Origin: Desulfobacterales bacterium | GTDB taxonomy: Bacteria; Desulfobacterota; Desulfobacteria; Desulfobacterales; DAOWNP01 | Reading direction: 5' to 3' | Length of the DNA: 5,412 bases | NCBI GenBank assembly: GCA_030149595.1 | Contig: JASFBI010000160.1 | Location: 1 to 5,412, forward strand | Part shown: positions 1-5,412 of the stretch, piece by piece | Numbering within the stretch: position 1 is the stretch's first letter | Layout of the letters: every line of letters begins with the position of its first letter | The notes under the pieces: generated by a model | What the model was told of the DNA's origin: nothing | What the model saw: only the letters and a program-made list of their open reading frames with translations | Database searches by the model: none | Translations under genes and position numbers: made by a program

Positions 1-497
1 TTATGCTTATGGCAGTGACATTAGATGGTAAAATAGCTAAAGATTCAAACCATTTTACAAGCTGGACAGGAAAAAAAGACAAAGCTCTTTTTGTAAAAAT
101 CACAAAAAAAGCAAAGGTTATTATTATGGGATCAAAAACATTTGATACTATAAAAAAACCCCTAAGCATGCGTAAAAACATTGTATTAACCAGAAACAGT
201 TTGCGTAAATCAGATAACAAAGATCTTATTTTTACAGCTTTATCCCCTGAAAAAATTCTTTATAAATTGGAACAAGAGGGATATACAGAAGCTGTTCTTG
301 TGGGAGGCAGTATAACAAACACCCTTTTTGCAAAAAAAAATCTTATTGATGAAGTAATTATCACAATTTCACCTCAAACATTCGGCACAGGCATATCTCT
401 TTTTTCAGATAAAATAGAGTTAAATCTTGATTTAATAAAATGCGAAAATGCTGGGGAGAACCTTATATGCCTCCATTATAAAGTCTTACCAGTTTAA
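1..497 (+). CDS. Dihydrofolate reductase-like / RibD C-terminal domain protein (5' end cut by window)
   Basis: This is a reductase of the RibD_C/DHFR fold, a family that uses NADPH to reduce pterin- or pyrimidine-type substrates; the exact substrate cannot be told from sequence. Numbering from the first in-window Met (base 3), I see the N-terminal strand AVTLDGKIA (4-12), a WTG motif (21-23), the cofactor-side motif IMGSKTFDTI (41-50), LTRN (62-65), the glycine pair VGGS (100-103) and the family's C-terminal block DEVIITISPQTFGTG (116-130). Relatives usually have a few residues before the position of MLMAV, and the frame is open to base 1, so the true start is probably just upstream of the window and about 4-7 residues are missing. 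The protein is otherwise near the usual length of about 170. The TAA stop at 495-497 lies inside the end of the convergent recD gene. It could be a true folate reductase or a riboflavin-type or orphan reductase. The fold is secure; the role is not. Confidence 0.85.
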   Translation, partial: MLMAVTLDGKIAKDSNHFTSWTGKKDKALFVKITKKAKVIIMGSKTFDTIKKPLSMRKNIVLTRNSLRKSDNKDLIFTALSPEKILYKLEQEGYTEAVLVGGSITNTLFAKKNLIDEVIITISPQTFGTGISLFSDKIELNLDLIKCENAGENLICLHYKVLPV

Positions 498-2453
498 ACC
501 TGAATCACGGTCTGTTTTTCTTGACAGTGCTGTCTTTATACCAGTCTTAGTACCATATATAATAACACTTTTTTTTGCTCTGGTTACAGCAGTATAAACT
601 ATCTCACGGGTAAGAAGCCTGTGTTCTTCATCTTCAGGCAGTATCAGCAAAACATTATCAAATTCAGATCCCTGACTTTTATGTACTGTCATGGCAAAAG
701 CAGTCTCCCATGATAAAAGAGTATTCATATAAAAACCTCTGTATTTCCCTGCTTTTGGAAAATAAGCTTTGTAATTTTTCCCCTTATCCTTAATTATTAC
801 TCCAATATCACCATTAAACAGCTCTTTTGCGTAATCATTTTTCGTGATTATTATAATATTTCCTGAAAAAACATTATCCTCAATAGAGTCTTTATCCAAA
901 ATTTCTGATATATGTTTTGTAATAAAATAATTTATTCCCCTACATCCAAAAACTCCGTTTTTTACAATTGATAAAATTCTTGCCCCTTTAATAAAACTAA
1001 ATATTTTCTCAAGTAATTTTTCCATGAAACGAGAATCAGCCAACTTGTTTGAATCAATATTTTCAGCTTCTTTTATTAAATCCTTATAATTTTTCCTGCT
1101 TCTTTTTTCATTATAAAGATATTTATTCTCAACCCAGAGTCTTATATGTTTTTTAAGTTGATCCTTATCACCTCCTGATACAAAAGCCCATTTATCTATA
1201 TCACTATTTAAAGCTTCCTCAAAAACAGCACTATTAAATTCAGGGAAAACACCTCTGTTTATGGATTTTGCAAATTGAAGCAAACTCTCTCCTGACCTGT
1301 AAACTGTTTTTAATACAACAATTTTATCTGCAAATTTTCCTGAGATATTTGTTGGTACCATCTCTTTAAAAACAGCTCCTGCATCAACTGAAGGCAGTTG
1401 ATCTTTATCTCCCATAAAAATAACTTTTGTTTTCCTTGTATCTATTGCTCCTAATAGTTTTTCCATCATAAACAGATCTACCATAGATACTTCATCTATT
1501 ATTATTACTTCGGCTGGTAATGGATTTGAACTGTTGTATAAAAAGTTATTACTGAAACTGTTATATTTCAATAATTTATGCAGAGTATTTCCTTTAAGAT
1601 TTAAAAGAGACAAATCCTCTTTTGATGGCTTTTTAATGGATAAAATATTATCTGAAACAGCATCTGTTATTCTCTGTGCTGCACGTCCGGTAGGAGCACC
1701 AAGCATAATAGCAGTAAATCCATAGCCTGATCTGACCAGACATCTTAAAATATTTACCATAAGAGATGTTTTACCTGTACCAGGGCCTCCTGAAATTATC
1801 CCAAAAGAAGATTCAAGTACAAGCTTTATGGCTTTTATCTGGATATCATCCTTTATTAAAGGTTTTTTTTTATCTCCAATACGAATCAAAGAATCAGGCT
1901 GATATATCTCTTTGATTAAATAATCAATCCCCTCTTTTTTAAATGTTCTGTTATTAACTAAGACAGACTCCATACGCTTTTTCAAAAGTTTTTCATAAAC
2001 ATAATACTTATGAAAATAAAGCAGTTTTCTGTTTTTTGATTGATCAAAAACAAGCGGAAGAGCAGATACTTTGTCATCTTTTTTTATACATATAACTTTC
2101 TGATAATTACCTTTTTCCAAATTTGATAAAAAATCTGCCAGATTTTTTCTAACCTCACTTTTCGTACTTTCAGAAAGACGATTTACAAACCTGTTTTGAT
2201 CTATATCTATGCAAAGACTCCCGTTCTTTATTGCTGCAAACATCATTATAAGTATATATACAAAATTTATATCGCCTTTGCATTTACCAAGCTCTACAAT
2301 ATCCCTGATTATCATATACTCTAAAAGAGACAACTCGGCTTCCATAAAAAAAAGGGGTCTCTTTTTAATCTCAGTTTCACAGTTTTTATCAAATATTTTA
2401 AATTTTACTATGGTTTCAATAAAACTTTTTTCATCTAAATAAAAATTTTTCAT
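486..2453 (-). CDS. recD: RecD, exodeoxyribonuclease V alpha subunit (5'-3' helicase)
   Basis: This is a superfamily 1B helicase of the RecBCD type. RecD is the 5'-to-3' motor of the RecBCD complex, which unwinds and trims double-strand ends for recombination. All helicase motifs are intact in 655 residues: Q205 (Q motif), Walker A GGPGTGKT (222-229, K228), motif Ia APTGRAAQR (253-261), TLH (290-292), Walker B IIIDEVSMVD (317-326), motif III GDKDQLPSVDAG (348-359), motif IV VYRS (384-387), motif V TVHKSQGSEFD (589-599) and motif VI YTAVTRAKK (620-628). The region before about residue 200 fits the RecD N-terminal domain that contacts RecB. The LTREIVYTAVTRA ending favours RecD over RecD2 (no helix-hairpin-helix block seen) or TraA. 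Length is slightly above E. coli RecD (608). No recB or recC is seen in this window. The ATG at 2453 is the natural start but has only a weak purine-rich Shine-Dalgarno region. The last 12 bp overlap the convergent reductase gene. Confidence 0.93.
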   Translation of the reverse strand: MKNFYLDEKSFIETIVKFKIFDKNCETEIKKRPLFFMEAELSLLEYMIIRDIVELGKCKGDINFVYILIMMFAAIKNGSLCIDIDQNRFVNRLSESTKSEVRKNLADFLSNLEKGNYQKVICIKKDDKVSALPLVFDQSKNRKLLYFHKYYVYEKLLKKRMESVLVNNRTFKKEGIDYLIKEIYQPDSLIRIGDKKKPLIKDDIQIKAIKLVLESSFGIISGGPGTGKTSLMVNILRCLVRSGYGFTAIMLGAPTGRAAQRITDAVSDNILSIKKPSKEDLSLLNLKGNTLHKLLKYNSFSNNFLYNSSNPLPAEVIIIDEVSMVDLFMMEKLLGAIDTRKTKVIFMGDKDQLPSVDAGAVFKEMVPTNISGKFADKIVVLKTVYRSGESLLQFAKSINRGVFPEFNSAVFEEALNSDIDKWAFVSGGDKDQLKKHIRLWVENKYLYNEKRSRKNYKDLIKEAENIDSNKLADSRFMEKLLEKIFSFIKGARILSIVKNGVFGCRGINYFITKHISEILDKDSIEDNVFSGNIIIITKNDYAKELFNGDIGVIIKDKGKNYKAYFPKAGKYRGFYMNTLLSWETAFAMTVHKSQGSEFDNVLLILPEDEEHRLLTREIVYTAVTRAKKSVIIYGTKTGIKTALSRKTDRDSGLNW

Positions 2454-2522
2454 GATATTTTTTCTTAGAAAAAGATTAAAAAATGCGGAGAAAACAATTT
2501 ACAGCTTATTTAAAACAAACTC

Positions 2523-2885
2523 TTATTTTTTAAAAAAAACATAAGATGCAAGTAAAACAAGCACAATTGCAAAAAATTTTTTGAAATTTACCGTTGAGTA
2601 ATTATCAATAAGTCTGGCACCTATCTGAGCTCCTATTACTCCGCCTGCTCCAAGCAGCAGACCTGTTGTATAATTTACATGGGATAGTTTACTATGGGCA
2701 AAAACAGCCGAAACAGAAATAATAAATATGGCAAGAAACGATGTTCCTACAGCCTCCTGGGCTGAAAATCCAAGATACAGTAATAGAGGAATCATCAAAA
2801 ACCCTCCTCCAAGCCCGCTAAAAGAGGCTCCAATACCTACAAATACCCCGGCTCCAATTAATAACATATAATTATTTATCATCAT
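2523..2885 (-). CDS. Half-size TSUP-family permease (TauE/SafE family membrane protein)
   Basis: This is an inner-membrane protein of the TSUP (TauE/SafE, DUF81) family, whose studied members move sulfite, sulfoacetate, sulfolactate or other small anions. The 120 residues hold one copy of the family repeat. There are hydrophobic segments at about 6-22, 27-40, 46-63, 73-93 and 102-118, the glycine motif GLGGGFLMIP (24-33), the turn GFSAQEAVGTS (39-49) and the closing GAQIGARL (85-92). Usual members have about 250 residues and two such repeats, so this one presumably works as a dimer or with a partner. It ends cleanly in TAA, and only 69 bp separate it from recD, so there is no room for a lost second half downstream. 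The ATG at 2885-2883 is followed at once by a second ATG; neither has a clear Shine-Dalgarno, and an upstream in-frame ATG at 2918 runs into a TAA. The protein is probably cotranscribed with recD. Substrate unknown. Confidence 0.85.
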   Translation of the reverse strand: MMINNYMLLIGAGVFVGIGASFSGLGGGFLMIPLLLYLGFSAQEAVGTSFLAIFIISVSAVFAHSKLSHVNYTTGLLLGAGGVIGAQIGARLIDNYSTVNFKKFFAIVLVLLASYVFFKK

Positions 2886-2939
2886 TTTTTTATTTTCAAA
2901 AAATATTTAAAAAACCATGGGAATTTACATAAACCGCCT

Positions 2940-2969
2940 GTAAATAGTAAAATTATAAACGCTATTTAT
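2940..2969. repeat. Inverted repeat around a leftward TATAAT box
   Basis: TAAATAG (2941-2947) is repeated inverted as CTATTTA (2962-2968), with one G-T pair possible on each side. Between the arms the - strand reads a perfect TATAAT (2957-2952), about 67 bp upstream of the TSUP start codon. No good -35 hexamer lies 16-18 bp further upstream, so the promoter reading is weak. In DNA this AT-rich, such a box can also occur by chance. Confidence 0.3.
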
Positions 2970-3005
2970 AAACACCTTTTTTTAGCATAAAAATCAATAA
3001 AAAAA

Positions 3006-3032
3006 CTGATTGATACATAAAATATTAATCAG
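3006..3032. repeat. Short inverted repeat, CTGATTGAT / ATTAATCAG
   Basis: Nine-base arms at 3006-3014 and 3024-3032 pair fully if one G-T wobble is allowed, around a 9-nt loop. A run of eight T (3040-3047) follows seven bases later on the + strand, but no rightward gene lies upstream within the region, so a terminator makes little sense. A protein-binding site is possible. Confidence 0.3.
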
Positions 3033-3057
3033 AAACATCTTTTTTTTATTTTCTTAA

Positions 3058-3103
3058 ATTTATGAGAAAAAATGTCATATTCATTGTTTTTTCTCTCATA
3101 AAT
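3058..3103. repeat. Imperfect inverted repeat upstream of the -35 box
   Basis: ATTTATGAG (3058-3066) matches CTCATAAAT (3095-3103) inverted. The adjoining A6 (3067-3072) and T6 (3087-3092) runs continue the stem past a 2-nt bulge, leaving a 14-nt loop. The right arm ends 8 bp before the TTGACA box of the acyl-CoA dehydrogenase promoter, a usual position for an activator or upstream repressor site. The symmetry is seen directly; the regulatory role is inferred. Confidence 0.4.
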
Positions 3104-3111
3104 AAAATTAC

Positions 3112-3139
3112 TTGACAGTAAAATATTCATTGTTAAAAT
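3112..3139 (+). promoter_or_regulatory. Sigma70-type promoter of the acyl-CoA dehydrogenase gene
   Basis: A perfect -35 hexamer TTGACA (3112-3117) is followed after 16 bp by TAAAAT (3134-3139), five of six matches to the -10 consensus. Transcription would start near 3146, giving a leader of about 140 nt before the ATG at 3288. The leader contains an 8-bp inverted pair, ATACAAAA (3168-3175) with TTTTGTAT (3207-3214), that could fold. This is the best promoter match in the intergenic region and points the right way. Confidence 0.6.
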
Positions 3140-3148
3140 GGCATTTTA
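3134..3148. promoter_or_regulatory. 15-bp operator-like palindrome on the -10 box
   Basis: TAAAATG (3134-3140) and CATTTTA (3142-3148) form a perfect palindrome with one central G. It begins on the first base of the -10 box and runs over the predicted start of transcription. A regulator bound here would block RNA polymerase, so it looks like a repressor operator for the acyl-CoA dehydrogenase gene. The binding protein is unknown. Confidence 0.4.
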
Positions 3149-3275
3149 TGTTATTTAGTAGAAATGTATACAAAACAGCTCATTTTGCATCTCAAATTCT
3201 GGTTGATTTTGTATGTCTGATTTGCTGAAGCTCTGCTGTCTGCATTTTTTAATGTTCAATTTATAGTATTTTAAA

Positions 3276-3281
3276 AAGGAG
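3276..3281 (+). promoter_or_regulatory. Ribosome binding site of the acyl-CoA dehydrogenase gene
   Basis: AAGGAG lies six bases before the ATG at 3288. It is the only strong Shine-Dalgarno sequence at a gene start in the window, and it fixes this start codon. Confidence 0.85.
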
Positions 3282-3287
3282 TAAAAA

Positions 3288-5099
3288 ATGGTTCAACCCA
3301 TATCAGAACGGAGAGATATTGACTTTGTTTTACACGAAATGCTGGAAGTATCGAACCTGAGTAAAAACGATAAATTTAAAGATTTTAATAAAAAAACAAT
3401 AGATCTGGTTATAAATGAAGCGAGAAATCTTGCAATAAAAGAAATTCTTCCTACTCAGAAAATTGGAGATGAAACAGGATGTCAGTTTGACAACGGTAAA
3501 GTAACAGTCCCAAAGGAATTTCATCGTATTTATAAATTATATTGTGAAGGTGAATGGATTGCAATGGCTGATGATCCTGAATTAGGTGGTCAAGGATTAC
3601 CATATGCTGTAGCAACAAGCTGCGGGGAATATTTTGTTGGTGCAAACCCTGCTTTTTTAATGTATCCTGGCCTCTGCCATGGAGCAGGAAAGCTTGTTGA
3701 AGAGTTTGGAACAGATAAACAAAAAGAAATTTTCCTGAAAAACATGTGGTCAGGAAAATGGGCTGGAACAATGCTTCTTACAGAAGCTCAGGCAGGTTCA
3801 GATGTTGGAGCTGTTGAAACAGTAGCTGTAAAAAATGATGATGGTACATATTCTATAACCGGAAGTAAAATATTTATATCAGGCGGTGAAGCTGATCTTA
3901 CAGAAAATATAATCCACCCTGTTCTTGCCCGTATTGAAGGAGAACCAGAAGGAACAAAAGGTATCTCTTTATTTTTAGTTCCTAAAATAAGAGTTAACGA
4001 TGATGGATCCCTGGGTGAAGATAACGATGTTGTCTGCACAGGTATTGAAGAAAAAATGGGTATTCATGGAAATGCAACATGCTCTTTAACTCTTGGAGGC
4101 AAAGGTAACTGCATAGGTAATCTTCTTGGTGAGAAAAACAAAGGCATGAAAGCAATGTTCGTTATGATGAATGAAGCAAGACTTGGATGCGGACTCCAGG
4201 GGGTTGCAATGGCTTCTGCTTCATACATGAATGCTGTAAATTATGCCAAAGAGAGAATCCAGGGAAAAAACCTGATGGATATGATGAATCCTGATGCTCC
4301 TGCTGTAGCAATTATTAATCATCCTGATGTAAGACGTATGTTAATATCAATGAAATCTCATGTTGAAGGGATGAGAAGCTTACTGTACTTTATTGCAAAT
4401 TGTTTTGACATAGTTAAAACTACTGACAATGAGGAAGAGAAAGAGCTGTATCAGGGGTACATTGAGTTTCTTACACCTTTTGCCAAAGGATATTGTACTG
4501 ACAGGTCTTTTAGCGTCTGCTCTACCGGCATACAGGTTTATGGAGGTTATGGCTTTATAACAGAATATCCCCAGGAACAGTTATTAAGAGATTGTACAAT
4601 CACTAAGATCTATGAAGGCACAAATGGAATTCAATCCATGGACCTTCTTGGAAGAAAACTTGCGATGAATGGTGGAAAACCACTAAAAGAGATTTTTAAA
4701 TTAATGGGTAAAACCGCTTCAGATGCTAAAGAGATTGAAGGTCTGGAAGAATTATCTGAAAATTTAAATGCAGCTTTAAGTAAACTTATTGAGACAACAA
4801 AACATATTGGCGCAACTGCCATGTCTGCAAAAATACTTGATGCTTTTGCATTTTCTTATCCATACTTAGAAGCTTTTGGCGATGTACTTATGGGCTGGAT
4901 GCTCTTATGGAGAGCCAGTATTGCTGCTCCAAAAATTAAAAGTGCCAAAAAGAAAGATCTTGCTTTTTATAAGGGTCAGGTTAGTTCAGCAACATACTTT
5001 ATAAATGCCATGCTTCCAGGTGCCATAGGCAATATGAATGGCATCCTTACTACAGACAGCTCTGTTATGGATATACCAGAAGACTCTTTTGCAAATTAA
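3288..5099 (+). CDS. Acyl-CoA dehydrogenase, DmdC/FadE-like ~600-residue type
   Basis: This is a cytoplasmic FAD enzyme that should oxidise an acyl-CoA to the 2,3-enoyl-CoA and pass electrons to electron-transfer flavoprotein. The 603 residues show an N-terminal extension typical of this subfamily (about 2-35, RDIDFVLHEML), then the N-terminal helical domain. The middle beta-domain has signature LTEAQAGSDVGA (164-175), GSKIFISGGEAD (192-203) and EEKMGIHGNATCSL (254-267). The C-terminal helical domain has YGGYGFITEYPQEQLLRD (418-435) and the catalytic-base motif IYEGTNGIQ with E443. An extra C-terminal domain (about 465-595) is shared with 3-methylmercaptopropionyl-CoA dehydrogenase (DmdC) and related long forms. 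Length matches that group; classical short- and medium-chain enzymes have about 380 residues. In the second signature Q431 stands where the consensus has K or R, as I recall for this subfamily. The chain length or nature of the substrate cannot be read from the sequence. The gene appears to be transcribed alone, with its own promoter. Confidence 0.93.
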   Translation: MVQPISERRDIDFVLHEMLEVSNLSKNDKFKDFNKKTIDLVINEARNLAIKEILPTQKIGDETGCQFDNGKVTVPKEFHRIYKLYCEGEWIAMADDPELGGQGLPYAVATSCGEYFVGANPAFLMYPGLCHGAGKLVEEFGTDKQKEIFLKNMWSGKWAGTMLLTEAQAGSDVGAVETVAVKNDDGTYSITGSKIFISGGEADLTENIIHPVLARIEGEPEGTKGISLFLVPKIRVNDDGSLGEDNDVVCTGIEEKMGIHGNATCSLTLGGKGNCIGNLLGEKNKGMKAMFVMMNEARLGCGLQGVAMASASYMNAVNYAKERIQGKNLMDMMNPDAPAVAIINHPDVRRMLISMKSHVEGMRSLLYFIANCFDIVKTTDNEEEKELYQGYIEFLTPFAKGYCTDRSFSVCSTGIQVYGGYGFITEYPQEQLLRDCTITKIYEGTNGIQSMDLLGRKLAMNGGKPLKEIFKLMGKTASDAKEIEGLEELSENLNAALSKLIETTKHIGATAMSAKILDAFAFSYPYLEAFGDVLMGWMLLWRASIAAPKIKSAKKKDLAFYKGQVSSATYFINAMLPGAIGNMNGILTTDSSVMDIPEDSFAN

Positions 5100-5119
5100 C
5101 ACAATAATTTATATCTAAA

Positions 5120-5156
5120 TTTTTTGCTTCCTTATTAAATAAATGGAAGCAAAAAA
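5120..5156. repeat. 12-bp perfect hairpin, T6-GCTTCC / GGAAGC-A6
   Basis: TTTTTTGCTTCC (5120-5131) pairs without mismatch with GGAAGCAAAAAA (5145-5156) around a 13-nt loop, 20 bp after the acyl-CoA dehydrogenase stop. On both strands the T run comes before the stem and the A run after it, so it lacks the U tail of an intrinsic terminator in either direction. It may instead protect the mRNA 3' end or act together with the T run at 5164-5169. Confidence 0.5.
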
Positions 5157-5234
5157 AAACATATTTTTTCCCAAAACACAGTGTCCCTGGTACAGATAAG
5201 ACCTAAGATTCCCCCAAGTTTTATTTGACACCGG

Positions 5235-5284
5235 TTCTTTACTATACTACTATATATTTTATACATAAGTAGTATAGTAAAGAA
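5235..5284. repeat. 17-bp perfect inverted repeat, possible terminator or operator
   Basis: TTCTTTACTATACTACT (5235-5251) is repeated inverted without mismatch at 5268-5284, with a 16-nt AT-only-but-one loop. On the + strand it is followed directly by TTTTT (5285-5289), so it could end the acyl-CoA dehydrogenase transcript 136 bp after the stop codon, although the stem has only four G-C pairs. Alternatively, a TTGACA (5225-5230) lies 17 bp before TACTAT (5248-5253), so the left arm would sit in the spacer of a rightward promoter and the repeat would be an operator. The symmetry is certain; the role is open. Confidence 0.5.
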
Positions 5285-5412
5285 TTTTTACAAATCATAT
5301 TTACCTCTTTTCTTTTAAAAAGTATCAGATTATAAACATATAAACTTTAGCCTGGTTATTAGAACATTTTAATAAATGATTAATAATAATAATAAAATTA
5401 CCAGCAATCATG

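Larger units (their letters stand above)
2886..3287. other. Divergent intergenic region with several inverted repeats
   Basis: These 402 bp separate the leftward TSUP-recD pair from the rightward acyl-CoA dehydrogenase. No convincing gene is present: stops are dense in all frames. The region is very AT-rich and holds four inverted repeats (2940-2969, 3006-3032, 3058-3103 and 3134-3148). It also holds a good rightward promoter at 3112-3139, a leader of about 140 nt and the ribosome binding site of the next gene. It probably carries the control signals for both transcription units. Confidence 0.8.
5100..5412. other. Gene-free region downstream of the acyl-CoA dehydrogenase
   Basis: No convincing gene is present in these 313 bp. 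They hold a 12-bp hairpin (5120-5156), a GC-richer block (about 5170-5234), a 17-bp perfect inverted repeat (5235-5284) and, further on, AT-rich DNA with five tandem TAA units (5381-5395). The final three bases are ATG, but no Shine-Dalgarno precedes them, so a gene start there is unproven. Confidence 0.75.

Noticed and set aside
523..534. GACAG-TG-CTGTC hairpin as a terminator of the reductase gene
   Set aside because: The loop would be only 2-4 nt, the stem is 4-5 bp and only three T follow; it is also coding sequence of recD.
2459..2473. TTTTTCT-T-AGAAAAA palindrome just upstream of the recD start
   Set aside because: It is mostly homopolymer arms with a 1-nt centre, easily produced by chance here, and no promoter hexamers accompany it.
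2883..2918. Earlier in-frame ATG at 2918 for the TSUP gene
   Set aside because: It meets a TAA after three codons, so it cannot extend the protein.
3451..3771. A 106-residue open frame on the - strand inside the acyl-CoA dehydrogenase gene
   Set aside because: It lies wholly opposite a gene with all family motifs, has low-complexity QHLL-type content and matches no family I know; it is a shadow frame.
5143..5199. An 18-codon ORF starting MEAKKNIFF
   Set aside because: It starts inside the hairpin arm, has no ribosome binding site and shows no family resemblance; it is chance reading through AT-rich DNA.
5381..5395. Five tandem TAA units
   Set aside because: They form a simple low-complexity run expected in DNA this AT-rich; no CRISPR-like spacing or iteron pattern is present.
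5410..5412. ATG at the very end of the window as a start codon
   Set aside because: No Shine-Dalgarno sequence precedes it and nothing after it can be read, so it cannot be supported as a gene.

Overview
The window is AT-rich (roughly two thirds A+T). It carries four protein-coding genes that I can support, all of ordinary bacterial families and all ending in TAA. The set is a RibD_C/DHFR-like reductase, a RecBCD-type RecD, a one-repeat TSUP permease and a large DmdC/FadE-like acyl-CoA dehydrogenase. Together with the low GC, this fits a low-GC Desulfobacterota bacterium (Desulfobacteraceae-like sulfate reducer). That placement is an inference from family resemblance, not something the sequence proves.

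Layout: (1) 1-497, + strand, the 3' part of a dihydrofolate-reductase-like protein whose first few codons lie before the window. (2) 486-2453, - strand, recD, convergent with the reductase and overlapping its 3' end by 12 bp. (3) 2523-2885, - strand, a 120-residue membrane protein of the TauE/SafE (TSUP) family, 69 bp upstream of recD and probably cotranscribed with it. (4) 2886-3287, a 402-bp AT-rich divergent intergenic region with several inverted repeats and a good sigma70-type promoter for the rightward gene. (5) 3288-5099, + strand, the acyl-CoA dehydrogenase with a clear ribosome binding site and all family signatures. (6) 5100-5412, a 313-bp stretch without a gene, holding two strong inverted repeats and a short GC-richer block.

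The genes do not form one pathway. RecD is a helicase of DNA break repair, and no recB or recC is seen in the window. The TSUP protein would sit in the inner membrane and move small anions. The acyl-CoA dehydrogenase would work in fatty- or organic-acid oxidation and has its own promoter. The most interesting regulatory signal is a 15-bp palindrome lying exactly on the -10 box and start point of the acyl-CoA dehydrogenase promoter. The most interesting unexplained DNA is the 17-bp perfect inverted repeat at 5235-5284, next to a compositionally distinct block. I see no tRNA, rRNA, CRISPR array, complete mobile element or clearly new biological system here.
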